Origin: Siphonodentalium dalli
Taxonomy: Eukaryota; Mollusca; Scaphopoda; Gadilida; Siphonodentaliidae
Assembly: GCA_032622095.1 (NCBI GenBank)
Contig: CP136061.1
Span: 221,931,148-221,995,147, forward strand
Length of the DNA stretch: 64,000 nt
Direction of reading: 5' to 3'
The first letter of the stretch is position 1, and every line of letters begins with the position of its first letter. The translations under genes were made by a program, and so were the position numbers. Of this stretch, positions 32,354 through 45,040 are shown piece after piece. Under the pieces are notes generated by a model. The model was given only the letters and a program-made list of their open reading frames with translations, did not search any database and was not told where the DNA came from.

Positions 32354-34690
32354 TACAGGGCCTGGAACCTACGTCATAAAACAAAGTATTTCACCGAAAA
32401 ATGGCGGCTGCTCGGTGAGACTCGAAGTGAATATTTATCGTTTTTGCAAACTATGTACATAAACCACTAAAAAAATCATTGCTTATGAGCTGTAAAACAT
32501 TGTTTGCTAGCTCACAGTCATCTATACCGAGATATATATGTAACGGTTGTAAAGATTATCGCGTTCAGGTGGTTTCCGTCACCAATTTTCGAGGCATGTT
32601 TCAGAGTTTTGAAATGGTAACGCCTACATTGGCTTTTAAAACTGGAATTGTGACATAAATGGTAACGCCTACATATAATCAACATTTGATTCCAAAATCG
32701 GCAATTTGGCTGAATTCTTTCTTTCACTTGCCGAATATCACAATTAGTTTTAGGACTAGTGAGTAGTGTATGCCTTCACAGTTGTTGAACTTATGGAAGC
32801 GCAAGAGTATAATTCTTCCCTGGCTAAGATCCCCCGAATATTGCCGAGGCAAATCGGTATACATCGGCTCAAAAGTAGACTGATTCACTTGTGGCAGGCT
32901 AATTAATACGTTTTTCACGGAATTACTATCACAAGACATAAATAAATAAAATAGTAAGTAATTATATGACCTTTATATATCAATTCCAGGCACGTATGAT
33001 GGGGTGGGTGGGTGTCTCTCTGGTCCGAAAAGCAGTTTTTTCCATGTGCCAAATTTTTTTTTCTCCATTTCTGCTATTGAGTCTTATTTTGATGTGTTTT
33101 GAACAGAAACAGGTCTTATATAGTTAATAGCAATGCCATACTATATATAGAGGTTATCAGAAGTTGGATCAGTTGCACAATGGCCAACAATAACCCAAAA
33201 TCAACTTGATAGAACAAGAAACTGCGCTATTGGAAAAATAAAATTTAATCAGGATTCCATCTACTGATACAACAAAAATAAGAATAACTATGCAGAACTC
33301 AGCTGAAAATAAGCAATAAAATGAAAGCACACTTGACCATATGTGACATGGAAAAAAAGATATAATAAATAATGGAATAAAATAGACTTTTGACAACGTA
33401 AAACATAAAATATTAACATATAAATTGAAGGCCAGCCGGGCCAGCTTGAACAATTTCAAATTGTTATCCAAGTTAATGTGGATCAGCTTGTAATGTTAAT
33501 CACAGTAACAAAGATTTTATCGTCACTGATATCGTGAGCAAAAAAGAAGCGAGATTGGGCTATCCATCCATATGTTATTCCCAATTATTACGAAGCCTAT
33601 TACTTCAGGCAGTGGCTACCAGCCTGCCATTACATGCTCATATAACATGTTTCCTCAGTTCTGGTTTCTGAGATGCCCCAAGAAGAGTCATGCAGGTATA
33701 TCATGGTTATGTTTGGTATTAGCATTATTCTTCAAACTGGGATGAACTGGGATGAACATTTGTATTTCCACATGTTTTGATAAACAATTTGGTTCAAGCA
33801 ATATATCACATAGCAAATATCAAAATATCAAATAATCTGAAATGTGTTGTACCATGTAGTCTGTAGAATACTCAAATGTGATTATGTGACTAGATCATGT
33901 GACTATATATTATGATAATGAATGTTAATAAAAACTTTGGCACTCTGCCTATCCCTAGAAATGTGATTATGTTGACACATTTCTTGATTAATGACACTTA
34001 TATGATAAATTCAAATAGTATCGTTATCTTCATTATGCACTGTTCTATTAAAACATCGCGCAATAAACTATGATAATGCAGGATAATCAGGGATAATCAG
34101 CTATTTGGTTGGTCAATTGATAATTTTCTCAAATTTAGTGGGTGGGTGTCCAAAACTGACCGGAAAAAAATTCCTGAAACGGACAAAAAAGGGTGAGTGT
34201 CCAAAATTTCCTGGAAAAAAATGCCGGAAACGGAAGAAATTGGGTGGGTGGGTCCCCCGAGGCCGGAATTAAAATGATCATACGTGCCTGGAATTTTTTT
34301 TCGACCCCCCCCCCCAATTGCGAATATAATTGATGCGTGACCAGATTGTTTGACAACGAAGGTTCCTGGACCGAATAACACATTCAATTCATTATCAATA
34401 AACATGGGTAAATTATAATTAACAATGAATGTTAGTAATAGAATATAATTAAAGAAATCTTTATTGCATGATAATGTTTTAACGACAACTATCAGACGAA
34501 ACTGGAAATATGAACAAATTAACATGGATTTAACCAACGGAAATAGAATGGAATAACAAAGTAATACTACAATGAATATGGAATAAGAGAACGAATGACA
34601 GGACATACACTTAATTAAACTAACGAATATACAACGAGAACGTAAAAACAATGATTATGCCATGAATTTATGCTCATCTTTATATATAGT
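32354..34690. other. No gene seen; small tandem duplication at 34137-34260
   Basis: A 184-aa minus-strand ORF at 34097-34651 has no domain and runs through a duplicated GTGGGTGTCCAAAA...CCTGGAAAAAAAT segment, so I do not call it. AGATCCCCCGAATATTGCCG at 32827-32846 also occurs inverted at 61158-61177 beside the right satellite array. Confidence 0.4.
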
Positions 34691-35045
34691 ACTAGCCGAT
34701 GAGCCCGACGTTGTCTGGGCTATTCAAAAACCAAATTTCAAGTCGATAGCTCCACCAATTTCTGAGATCTGGTATGCGCATGCGCGAAGCTGGCGTCGCA
34801 CGGGCTCGGCGACCCGATAAAATTCGTATCCGGGGCAAGATACATTCACATACCAAATTTCAAGTCGATAGCTCCACCCATTTCTGAGATCTGGTCTGCG
34901 CATGCGGGAAGCTGGCGTCGCACGGGCTTGGCGACCCGATAAAATTCGTATCCGGGACAAGATATATTCACATAGTCAAGAATCGTAGATTTGTATAAAT
35001 GACATACAGACATACAGACATACAGACAGAGGTCTTCAAAATATA
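34691..35045 (+). repeat. Retroposon-like repeat, two 122-bp units
   Basis: ACTAGCCGATGAGCCCGACG, then two tandem units beginning CAAATTTCAAGTCGATAGCT at 34732 and 34854, then a CATACAGA microsatellite at 35003-35030. ACTAGC...CCCGNCGTTG also occurs at 44210-44240, pointing to one dispersed family. Confidence 0.65.
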
Positions 35046-35455
35046 TAGGAGATTTTGGAAGAACGGCATTTTTACAACGGCTTATGAATACAAAAAAAAT
35101 AAAAATTACACAATGCTTATGAATACGAAAAAAATGCTAAAACGAAACGAAATCTTGAACATTCTCACTCATTAAAGGTCCCCAACATGGGTAGATAATA
35201 ATATGTTGCAAAAATGAATTTGTTTTCAAAGTTATTCTGGCCTTTACATAATTTAACAAAGGGGTGATGATCTGATGTAAGGTGTAGAGTTGTAATCTTC
35301 AGGTGTGATAATCTCAAAATCACAAGTCAATGTGGACACCTGACGATGTATTCACGGGGTCGTCTCCGAATGACAGTCGCTATTGTTTTGGAAGGTGTGA
35401 ACAGAGGTGTGAACAATTGGTTACTTCTAACGAGTACCGCTGTTAGTGATTTGTA
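35046..35455. other. No gene seen
   Basis: AT-rich DNA upstream of the FLYWCH pseudogene region. Confidence 0.4.
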
Positions 35456-35533
35456 GTTTTTGTTATTCAGGTGAGCTTTATTAACGCTGACAATGTTTTT
35501 GTTATTTAGGTGAGCTTTATTAACGCTGACAAT
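35456..35533 (+). repeat. 39-bp tandem duplication
   Basis: Two copies of GTTTTTGTTATTYAGGTGAG + CTTTATTAACGCTGACAAT, starting at 35456 and 35495 and differing at one base. Confidence 0.9.
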
Positions 35534-35637
35534 AACTCATAGTTATCACCGGTACGTAGTTAGTGTATGTTAGTTCCGTGAGTGAACGATATAAGCATGT
35601 TTGTACCTTGAGTGAACAACCTGAACTCAAATCGACC

Positions 35638-35645
35638 TATATAAA
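35638..35645 (+). promoter_or_regulatory. TATA box upstream of FLYWCH ORF
   Basis: TATATAAA, 58 bp upstream of the ATG at 35703. The spacing is compatible with a short 5' leader. No other core element is clear. Confidence 0.45.
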
Positions 35646-35702
35646 TGCATGCAAAGGCAATTTACTTCAACTTCAGTGATATTCTCATAATCTTTCATAA
35701 TA

Positions 35703-36142
35703 ATGGCTAATGTTCAGGTTAATGTTTCATTTATCGAGAACAGAAAAGGAGGGAGGAATCTGCTGTTTGATTGTCACAAATATCGTATTAAAACTAGAAA
35801 GAGAGACAGTATCCACTGGACATGTTGCGTTAGATGGTGTCCAGGTACAGTCAACACCAAGGATGACATAGTGAAGTATAGGAAAGCCGCATAATCACGA
35901 AGCAGATCCCATCAAACTCAGCGCAGAACTCATAATGTCGAAAATGAAGCAGATTGTCAAGTCAGATTCTAGGACTGTGTACAACATATATTCAAGTGGC
36001 ATGTGGTGGAAAAGTTGCTCCAAGAAAGAGAAAATATAGAGCCATCGAGAACAGCATCAGCCACTATAAGCGAGTTCATAGAGGAGGAGAAATTGACAAA
36101 ATGGAGTTTCTCGATGCAATGGGTCGTTTGTCTGGACATTAG
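35703..36142 (+). pseudogene. FLYWCH zinc-finger protein gene, frameshifted
   Basis: The first frame (63 codons) matches the FLYWCH domain pattern: F10, N13, GG at 16-17, L20, Y27, then W39-T-C-C with C41/C42 and C46, followed by a T-x-x-D strand. The closing His pair of the C2H2-like site is missing from this frame. It appears one base out of frame about 35886-35897 as KPHNHEADP, so a single-base indel near 35879 breaks the gene. A further frame change near 36000 leads to a basic stretch (PRKRKYRAIENSISHYKR), as often follows FLYWCH domains, ending at 36142. FLYWCH domains bind DNA and are common in chromatin proteins and in Mutator-type transposon proteins. The gene appears to be a single exon with a TATA box upstream. 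Confidence 0.65.
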
Positions 36143-36535
36143 ACTAGAATTATATTATTGTATATAATTTCACATATAAAATGAGTAAGCTATGTAAATA
36201 ATGGATATGGATAAAAACCTCAACTCAACTTCCAATTGTTCATTCGACCATTATCATAAACTTCCACTTGGGCGAAAGATTGGGCTGGGATAATGACCTG
36301 CGTCAATCCAGATCGAGAAGGACATCCCACTAATTAATTTTCACACTTAAAGTTGACTGGCATTTGGAGACTAACCCGTATTCACAGCTGTCTGCAATCA
36401 ACACTCAGGTGTGAATATGCTCCCAAATCAGATTAATACAGATGTTAATAGTAACTATGGTGTTATCTACAACAGTGTCAATGGATAACTGGGTTCAATC
36501 AATGTTCAATGTTGGCAGTAAATTAGGGTGAATAT
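36143..36535. other. No gene seen
   Basis: Downstream flank of the FLYWCH pseudogene, AT-rich. Confidence 0.4.
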
Positions 36536-36666
36536 TTTGCCGATTTTCGTTGGTCAACTTAGGAAATTTCAGGGTGACTTAAACTTCGCCCGGCTGCAAA
36601 ATTAGGGCGAAGTGAGCAAGAATAGGGAGACTTCTTCACCCACGTCGCCCTCTCGGCTGGTCCCTG
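36536..36666. repeat. Fragment with hAT-like tip, related to the 38436-39407 element
   Basis: GGGCGAAGTGAGCAAGAATA and GTCGCCCTCTCGGCTGGTCCC resemble the subterminal GGGCGAA / GTCGCCCT / AATAGGGAGAAGT motifs of the element at 38436-39407. The end CTGGTCCCTG reads CAGGGACCAG inward. Confidence 0.5.
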
Positions 36667-36931
36667 TCTCCTACTATATTCAACTGAAAATATGCAAGAA
36701 AAGAATGAATTTGAGTCAGCGATGATTGTAAAATACACTAATGTACTCTAGGAATGATGTAAAACGATATGATATTTATAACTAAAATGAGCAAAAAAGC
36801 AATTTACTCATTTTCATTATAATTATCATATTGTTTTACATTGTTTATAGAGTACATTAGTTTATTTTGCACTCATCGCTGACTGAAATTCATTCATTCG
36901 TTGCACATTTTCAGTTGAATATAGTAGGAGA
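36667..36931. mobile_element. MITE-like foldback, 265 bp
   Basis: Inverted ends TCTCCTACTATATTCAACTG and its complement. The inversion extends into the interior (AAAACGATATGATATTTATA versus TATCATATTGTTTTA; GTCAGCGATGA versus TCATCGCTGAC). Confidence 0.75.
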
Positions 36932-38110
36932 TGGCCCCATAAATGGCTGGATTTAGGTACAGTCTCCCTTTTTGTTAAAAATTCTTGAACTTACCAGTAA
37001 ATCTAGTCTCAGTAAACTTCAAATTTATTCAAATGGTATGCATATGATAGTCTGAAACAGATAGAAGGGAATATTATTATACATTACTTTCAAAATGTAT
37101 TACATCAGTGTCAACACATTTCTTAGCAAGACTCAGTAGGAACAAATAAAAGTTAATGGCAGTAGTAAAATTTTGTTAACTTACTCTAAGATGAATAAGC
37201 TCACATGACAAGAAATTACAAGTCAACGAGGCTATGCTATAGATTGAGTATGTCTGATTGTATGTTTACATGGTACCAGTATGTGTTTACACACACCGAC
37301 TTAATGCAAGACACAGTACTCAAAATTTGCCATGGAAATAAGCAATGCCATGGGAAATGCCATGGCAACATGTGGCATCTAACATGCAACAGCATTAAAT
37401 TTGTCATGGGATATTTTTCCTAATTTTGAGGGCTGCAAGACATATATTACTATGATTGGGAACATTACATAACATATATAGATAGTGATTTGTGTGGGTA
37501 TTATAACAACTTAAAGACCTATTACTGACGTGCCATTGGATTGGTTTTGGTCATTGTAAACCAGAGGAAGGAAAAAGATTGTTTAATAAATAATGTACCT
37601 GTAATTTGTCTTACATACATGTATGTAGCATGATTTGAAAAGCATTTCAATAACCAGAAAATAACTTACAATACCATTTATGCGGGATAACAATTGAAGC
37701 CGCTGCCTTGACAGTTGTAGTACAGTGTGAATCTTAAGCATCCTGCTATTTAGAGCTGGGACATCCACATTTGGTAAATTACATTAAGGAGAAGGTATTA
37801 ACTAAGAAATATATTATCTGTGTTATTTATCAATGTTATAAATTCCTGGTCAGACTGGTCAGAACATTAAAAAGTTCCATGATTTTCAACAAGTGAAAAC
37901 CATGAAATATAATCTCTATGAGCATAGCCAGTCAATGCTAAAGTAAAGATTCAAGTATCGGGACATCATGATGTATTAGATTTATGAAGACACTGGCTTG
38001 CTTTAGTGTTCAGTGCTTCAATGTACATGAACAAATTCATTGGCCATCTATTGATTGAAACATTTGTCATAATGAGTTGTCGATTAATTATTAACCATCA
38101 TTGACCAAAC
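36932..38110. other. No gene seen; one dispersed repeat at 37781-37930
   Basis: 37781-37930 (AAGGAGAAGG...AACTAAGAAATATATTAYCTG, then GTGTTATTT) matches about 39950-40090. GCCATGG repeats occur at 37330-37370. No coding signal. Confidence 0.45.
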
Positions 38111-38435
38111 ATCCCATATGGAGCTCTGTGTCAAGTGGTTAGTGCATCAGACTTGTCTTTGCCGTCAACACAGCTAGAGGAGTTTGCAGCCCGTCGGTGG
38201 CCTAATGTGAGTTTCACACAGCAGTGGCTTGGTCGAATTGATTGGCATGCAATCATTGGATTGTACGCTCTTCAAATTTCACGCCAAGTGGTGACCCTTG
38301 ATCAAGGACACTCATACTGTGACTGTTTTGCACCACCCATGTGTTATGAGCAGTAACAGATCTTGTTAGTATGCTAGCCACATTGTGGCTTAACCTTCCC
38401 CTGTCCCCGGGCAGCAATAGATTGTTACTGAGTGT
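38111..38435 (+). repeat. tRNA-derived SINE-like repeat, left part
   Basis: GAGCTCTGTGTCAAGTGGTT + AGTGCATCAGACTTG resembles the 5' part of a tRNA with an A box. GGAGTTTGCAGCCC is a weak B box. The repeat is split by the hAT-like element and continues from 39408. The 73-aa ORF here has no domain and is not called. Confidence 0.35.
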
Positions 38436-39407
38436 CAGGCCTCAGCTTACCAGGCGAGTAGGGCGAAATAGTCGCCCTCGACGCCTCGAAGTCGCCTTAG
38501 TGTCGCGCCAGGGAGAAGTGAAGTCGCCCTCCGATTTTCCCAAAATTATCCTACGGCTGTAGTAAGCGATAAGCCATGCATGCTATAGTGATACAAATCA
38601 ATTATGAATATATCGCCTGCGAGTCAAACAGTGACAAAATGTTGACACAAGGTCGACTCCTTTTGTTTAACAGCGCTGAGTAAGTAAATGCGGTCTTCAA
38701 TGTCCAGACAAGGATTATAATATATCAAACAAAGAAGCCTTCCGTTTTGGCCATACTTAATAAAGTGTTGGTTTCTGCTCGTCCCGACTGACTGCTTTAA
38801 AACCGCCGACTCAAATTATTATTATATTGCCGATTTAAACATTTTGTTTGTTTTAGTTCCGTTTCCGTCTTTGTGGTATTCCGTGTTTTTACGCAATAAC
38901 AGAATGCTAATCGAACGGACCTCAAATAATTCTATTGAATCCGTACTCCCTTTAAATTATCCGATGTTACCTGATGTTACTGAATATATTTGACGACAAA
39001 ATTATCCGAGAGCACCATTTTATAGTGTGCAAATAAAGTTTTAATCGTTGTATTGCCTTGTTCGAAATAAAACGTGATCCATAACCGGAAAATCGTAATT
39101 TTATTCCCAATGATTCAGTGATTTTAGACTTAGAGACACTCGGTAGTCGATGTCAAGACTCAAGGCCGTTAATTGTGGCATATATATGCAAACCAAATGC
39201 AACAAACAATCTATATTACATTTAAATGAAAAATTTGAATTTTTTTCCATGATGTTTTTTTCGTTTGTTTAACCTCATATTAAATAAATTATCAGATGAA
39301 ATTATTCTCCAGTCTCTCACTTCTCCCTATTTTTCTCTCACTTCTCCCTATTTCTGCCAGAGGGAGAAGTCACTTCTCCCTATTCTCAACCTGCAAGCTG
39401 AGGCCTG
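38436..39407. mobile_element. hAT-like non-autonomous element, 972 bp, 8-bp target duplication
   Basis: 13-bp inverted ends CAGGCCTCAGCTT and AAGCTGAGGCCTG, with CTGAGTGT on both sides (38428-38435 and 39408-39415). Tips beginning CAGG with 8-bp duplications fit hAT. Subterminal GGGCGAA/CGCCCT and AGGGAGAAGT repeats are present. No transposase ORF. Confidence 0.88.
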
Positions 39408-39415
39408 CTGAGTGT

Positions 39416-40938
39416 TAAGGCTCATCAGGGTAATAATTGTCATTACCGTCTTAGAACAATTATTTATTAATTGGTTAAGCGCTATATAAAAACTCATTAT
39501 TATATTATTATGTATTAGAGGGCAGAGACGAAGTTTAGGTCTGCTAAACTGATAGAGATGTTAGTCTATTTAAAGGGCTGCTAAAAGAACCATAATAATG
39601 GGTTTAATGTTTAAACTTTTCATGGAGAAAAAAAATCCAAAGCTGACATTATAAAGTAATAAACGGAGATTTCATATAAATTAGTACTATTATTGTGTTT
39701 GTAAAAAAGCACACAAGTAACGGTACACTAACGTGACAGTGAGCAAGTTCTAACATAGATCATGCCATGAATCATATTTCAACAGTTCAAAACATGGGAA
39801 ATTTGTTATGTTCTAAAGGGGACCTTTAAAGAATTTATTTGATTGCCCAGGGAAAAATCCAAAGCAAAATTGGCTGAAACAAATCATCTAATGATGGAAT
39901 CTAGATCTGAGACCTTCACCTACTGTGAAATATATTATTAAGGAGAACGTAGAAACTAAGAAATATATTACCTGTGTTATTTGTTTTACTTAAAGTTCTC
40001 TGTGACCGATCAGAACATCACAAATTTCCCATGTTAATGATGTTTTGAACTGGTGTTCCATATGATCTCTACGGACAAACCCAGAGTCATATCAGTGAGA
40101 TATCCCAGTCAGATTCTGGAAATGAAAATGATAAAAATACAGTGATTTTAAGCATTTACATATATAGTAATGAATAGCATTTTATGTTAGACAAATTTGG
40201 CAGTAATTTACAGTGAAAGTAAAATTCATTTTTATTTTTACCCTAACACTATTCCACAATGCCATCAATTTGGTTGATCTAAATTAATTTATTCATTCCT
40301 CATACATTTCTTTCTGCCTTTTGCTTTGGGTCATGCATTTATAACAGAAGGAACCACAATTCACAATACCAGTATATAGTGTCCATTGAAATATCATGGG
40401 AATGGCCTAACCACAAAACATTCACATAGGCGTATATGTGATATTTGCCAGACAAATTCTAAGCCGGGATTGCCCCAAAATTAACGGGACAATGTCGAAC
40501 ATACATGGGCAAATGTATATTAATGATAAAATTTTACGAAGCAAAGTTACAATATTTATATCATACATGTTTTCTGTTGCAATGGTCAACAGATGGCTTT
40601 TGCCATGTTATTTCAGATGGAATAGAAGTTTAATATAGAACCCCAATTTAAAATTCATGTGTTCAGGATTGCTCCACTGGATATCCCCATGTCCATGTTT
40701 ATGCCCTATTTTAACTTTAGAACTTATGTATACTATAGTCATCTCAATGATATGTACAGGTAATGCAATATTGTGGTTAATAGATGCCCAAATTACACTG
40801 CCTCACACTCTGACACAGGGTTGTGTCGGGGAGGGTTATTAAAACACAAAAAAAATATCAGTATAAAGGCTACCTCATGACATGAGTTTAAAAATATACA
40901 TAGACAGTCCTTCCAATGGTATCTGGAGAAGTCAACCC
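39416..40938. other. No gene seen
   Basis: Starts with the right part of the SINE-like repeat (TAAGGCTCATCAGGG...CATTATTATATTATTA). It includes the dispersed repeat at 39950-40090. Otherwise AT-rich DNA. Confidence 0.4.
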
Positions 40939-40942
40939 TTAA

Positions 40943-42389
40943 CTCTTTCGCTGCCACCCGCCACCACAGACGTACCCCCCAGTGCCACGCATCCTGTACA
41001 TATATCCATGTATTTCAGGTATATATGGGTAATACATTATATCTCAAGCAGTTTCCAATAAAATTAGTTGAAACTTCACATGTATATAGACATAGGTATA
41101 CCCTGTCGAATGCCGCCGTGGACACGCACACCAAGGTCACGTGACATTGGCGGCCATCTTGAATTAGTGGCTATTTGCCTGTATATGTACAGTTTGTGTG
41201 GGTATGAATGGGTGTGTTGTTTGTTTTCTAATTTTCAACCCAATTATACGATGTTCAACAGTAAGGTACACGGGAGTAGCCTATATGAACCCACTTTGAA
41301 AATAAAATAGGTCACGTGACCTTGGCGTCCATCTTGGATTTATGCAAGTTGCCACCTATTTGTAGCAAAATTGGATACAATGGCGCACTTTGTTGAGTTC
41401 GTGCTTTTGTTGCTTGAATATTCCCTGATAGGTACAATTCCAAATATAAATATATATAATATAACCATACCCATATGTATATATACCTGCAGGGGGACAT
41501 ATAACCCTGCTCCGCCCCTTATAAGTCACGTGATCTTGACGGCCATCTTGAATTTCAGGAATATTGGGTTTTACGATGATTTATGTGAATTATATGGGTC
41601 ACGCGGGCGTACGCATGGTCAACTCACCAACATAATTAATTTAGTTGCCTGTTATCACCACTGGAAAACGACACAATAGACAAGGGTTGTTCAAAACCAG
41701 TAAAGGTGTACTATAAATAAAAGGTATAAGTATCTTATGTGCCGCAGGCGCCCCTCGATCATTAGAGTATAGAGGTTAGTTACCCACCCACCACCCCAAT
41801 CGCCACCCATGCATAGTATCTTATGCGACGCAGGCGCCCCTATAGAGGCTACTGCCCACATAAATAATAGGTTAAAAGTATCTTATGCGCCACAGGCGCA
41901 CCTCGATCATTAGAGTATAGAGGTTAGTTACCCACCCACCACCCCATCCCGCCACCCATAGTATCTTATGCGCCGCAGGCGCCCCTATAATAGAGGCTAC
42001 TGCCCACACAAATAATAGGTATAAGTAACTTATGCGCCACAGGCACCCCTCGATCATTATAGTATAGAGGTAATAACAATAACTTCTTCAGTCCTGATTC
42101 TTCTGCGAGCAGCCATTTTCTACTGATAACCACGTGCTAATAACAATGACGCAATATTCCGGCTCTGACTGTACCTCCATAACGTCAGAAATAGCATGAC
42201 CTTGAGGACATTGTCGCTTTAAATTGTTCGCGCGCAACAGTACTACAGATAAATACATTGTACACTGTCAAACATGCCGGAAAGAATAGAGTTATATCCC
42301 ATACATTAGACTACATACCAAATTCGCAAAAATGCGCGATTGGCAGCGTCTGCGAAGTTCGCATTTATGCGCGTTTGGCAGCGAAAGAG
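40943..42389. mobile_element. piggyBac-like non-autonomous element, copy 1 (1,447 bp)
   Basis: TTAA on both sides (40939-40942, 42390-42393). Inverted tips CTCTTTCGCTGCC and GGCAGCGAAAGAG. TTAA targets plus CYCTTTCGCTGCC-type tips are typical of piggyBac relatives. The interior has CACGTGA/AAGATGG-type segments and a three-unit minisatellite. A 102-aa ORF (41371-41679) is also open in copy 2 (51825-52127) but has no recognisable domain and is not a transposase. Confidence 0.85.
41717..42070 (-). repeat. Minisatellite inside piggyBac-like copy 1, 3 units
   Basis: Units of about 145 bp with CCTCGATCATTAGAGTATAG at about 41753, 41901 and 42047, and CTTATGCGCCGCAGGCGCCC between. It is inverted relative to 48600-49500. 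Confidence 0.85.
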
Positions 42390-42393
42390 TTAA

Positions 42394-42849
42394 CAAAGTT
42401 ATCCCCAGAGTAGTCAGACCCAAGAGAAATCGACACACTATGTAGATTAGCGATCATGCATGACGTTTGCATTAAACAAGTGTCATTATCTGTGTCCAAC
42501 AGTTTGCCACATTGTTTGGTGTCAAAGGGGATTACATCACTTTGTAGCTTTCTTGGTTTTTCACAAATAGGGGATTAAGAAACAGGAAATATTGTTACAC
42601 TGATGTGTGCTTAATTAATATTAGAAATAAAACTACCAACATAATTTTTTCCTGGCTTTGGACCGGCTCATCAACAGCCAAACAACCTGAACACAGTTGA
42701 AGTTACATACGTGTGTGTCAATTTTGGCGAAAACTCCGAGCTGCTTTCCACATTCCTACTTCAAAGTCAGTTGTCATTCAATGCAACTTCAAAGTCCTGA
42801 AAAACAGACCGATCATTTTTAGTGAGCTTTCTTGGCACAGAGCAAACAT
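42394..42849. other. No gene seen
   Basis: No repeat or coding signal recognised. Confidence 0.4.
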
Positions 42850-43090
42850 TTTTTCCCTCCAGATATTATCTCCACATATTATCTTGACATCTCAACATAT
42901 TACAAATACATCTCGAGATCTCGACTAAATCTCAAGATTTCGACATACGCATTTTGAGATCTCGACGTTATCATGATCTCAACATATTATTACCGGTATG
43001 ATGAAATCTCTAGTTATTTTCTCAAGATCTCGACATATACAACTCGAGGTATCGACAAACACATCTCGAGATAATATCTTGAGATACATC
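42850..43090. repeat. Degenerate ATCTCGAGAT / TCTCGACATAT tandem tract
   Basis: Repeated ATCTCGAGATCTCGAC-type phrases. A short related piece in the other orientation (CGAGATAATATGTCGAC) lies at 43939-43973, so the two may be ends of one ~1.1-kb element. Confidence 0.6.
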
Positions 43091-43280
43091 AATATATAAA
43101 TGTGCTTAAAATACAGCATTATAGCCTAATGTTCCTATAACTACCGCTATATGGCACAAGAAATTATATCATTGGTCAGTACGACTCAGTATGCTATACA
43201 GTTCACTGCGAATTGGACAATAACCTCACCATTACACTGTATACGCATATTCCTTATTCGGAAACATTCGGTATTGACCA

Positions 43281-43760
43281 AATAAATGGTGCGATGGGTT
43301 GGGCCATCCCAGTTTTGATTAACGTTAGGTCAAGGTTAGGGTTCGCTTAACACTTGGGTAACCCCAACCCATAATTTACCATCCCACCCCAGTCAGGGTT
43401 AGTATCCCGTCAAGTTCTGATTATGGTTAGAATTATACTAGTAGGCTCAGTGTTAAGGTTTAGTTTAATGTTCATGTCTGCTACTTTTCCATTCGGGTCA
43501 TGCAGACTTATATTAGTCTAGGATCCCACCCAACTTGTCATGTCCCATCTCATCACGACGATGTCCAATCAATTGCCACCCTGTTACCGTCTCAGTCATG
43601 GGAAAAGGTTGAATATCCTGTCCATGCCAGTCATGTTTATGGTTATGGTCAGGGTTAGGCTTTAGGTAACTTTCCGCATTCCCACTTGCCTCATCGAGTC
43701 CTGAACTGTATCACCATGTTCCGGATAGGGTCAGGGTAAGGGACAAATGAAACACATTTC
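43281..43760. repeat. GGTTAGGG-like degenerate repeat stretch, then G17 run
   Basis: Scattered AAGGTTAGGGTT, AGTCAGGGTTAG, GGTCAGGGTTAGG and GGGTCAGGGTAAGGG. They resemble telomere repeat words but are irregular. A run of 17 Gs follows at 43974-43990. Confidence 0.5.
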
Positions 43761-43990
43761 GATTTGAAAGTGGTTGTGTGATCTGGGAAATATCAAATTG
43801 TTGTATAAAAGTCCTTTATAGCTGGAATAGCCTGCATTATCTTTTTTAAAATGTTCATTACATACTGAACCTGAATCTCCTTTCGCGAATGGTTCCTGAC
43901 AACTCAGTTGATCCAGTAGACAGGCCTAAGTTGTGACATCGAGATAATATGTCGACCTGTCGAGATAATATTTGGGGGGGGGGGGGGGGG

Positions 43991-44928
43991 AAATGTATTG
44001 ACCATGTCACAAATGAGCCACCATAGAGTACTAGACCTGAGATGGGAAAGAATCTATTTAACTAAATCTTCAGACAGTTCAATATTGAATCCATTGATCA
44101 CAACATCTGCTTTGTCATCGGTTGTCAACTGAGAAAGAACATGGAAAATATTTATGTAATGGATTAAATAAATTCTATTTTTTATAATTTGTCATGATTA
44201 TATAATATACTAGCAGGGTTACCCGGCGTTGCCCAGGTTAATGTATGCTGTGGATATTTGTTGGGAATAGAGAATGCTCTTGCTTAAAGTGTTATACGTT
44301 TTCTCATAAATTGTATATTCAAATAGCATCACAAAACAAGCTTGTTGCCCAATCCTCGTTTGAACACTTTAAGATTATATGTTATGTATTTATTGTTTGT
44401 AATTATGTTCTGTTTAGTTCAAATAAAATATTGTTTAAACCAAACATGATTATTACAGTCATGGAATATAAGTAGTGGCTCATCCTGTCAATTGTCATTC
44501 TGTTTATCGCGATTAATCCGTTCCACCAATAATGAAGTATTTATTTATTTACAACTGCGTATTCATTAGACGTTATAATATGATACATGAACATCATAAA
44601 CACATTAGTTCGATAAAAGATGATAATTGGGTTTTACATATTGAGATGTATCAATCAATCTAGTGGGTTGGACTAAGATCTCGAGGACACCTGGCTATCA
44701 TATCTCCATGAAGATACAGATGTTTCAAAGAAATTTCCAGGTGCTCCTCTGTTCATGGTGCTATATATTGGCTAAATATTCTCAGCTACATGTGCCAGAC
44801 ACAGAGCGAGATTTTGAGTTGTTTATGTCAGTCGATGAGTCTGTTCTAAAACCCTTGTCAGATGTCAGTATTGGTAGGATCCTGAAAAGTCTTGTGCTAC
44901 TAACTGCATTTTTTCTTGTATATCAGAA
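43991..44928. other. No gene seen; retroposon fragment at 44207-44245
   Basis: ACTAGCAGGGTTACCCGGCG + TTGCCC is the family also seen at 34691. A 101-aa ORF (44663-44968) has no domain and overlaps a tandem duplication. Confidence 0.4.
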
Positions 44929-45040
44929 GAAACTATATTTGAATGCACACTGTGACCACTATTTTTGAACAGGCCTTCCATATAGAACTATATTTGACTG
45001 CACACTGTGACCACTATTTTTGAACAGGCCTTCCATATAT
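44929..45040 (+). repeat. Tandem duplication, 55-bp unit
   Basis: Two copies of CTATATTTGANTGCACACTG + TGACCACTATTTTTGAACAGGCCTTCCATATA, adjacent. Confidence 0.9.

Noticed and set aside
34097-34651. 184-aa minus-strand ORF
   Set aside because: Runs through a short tandem duplication; composition and lack of motifs suggest chance.
41371-41679. 102-aa ORF conserved in both piggyBac-like copies
   Set aside because: Conservation is explained by recent common origin of the copies; no transposase motif and low-complexity parts.
43281-43760. Interstitial telomere repeat
   Set aside because: GGTTAGGG-like words are scattered and irregular, not a TTAGGG array.
44663-44968. 101-aa ORF as a host exon
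   Set aside because: No splice-site or domain support, and its end falls in a 55-bp tandem duplication.
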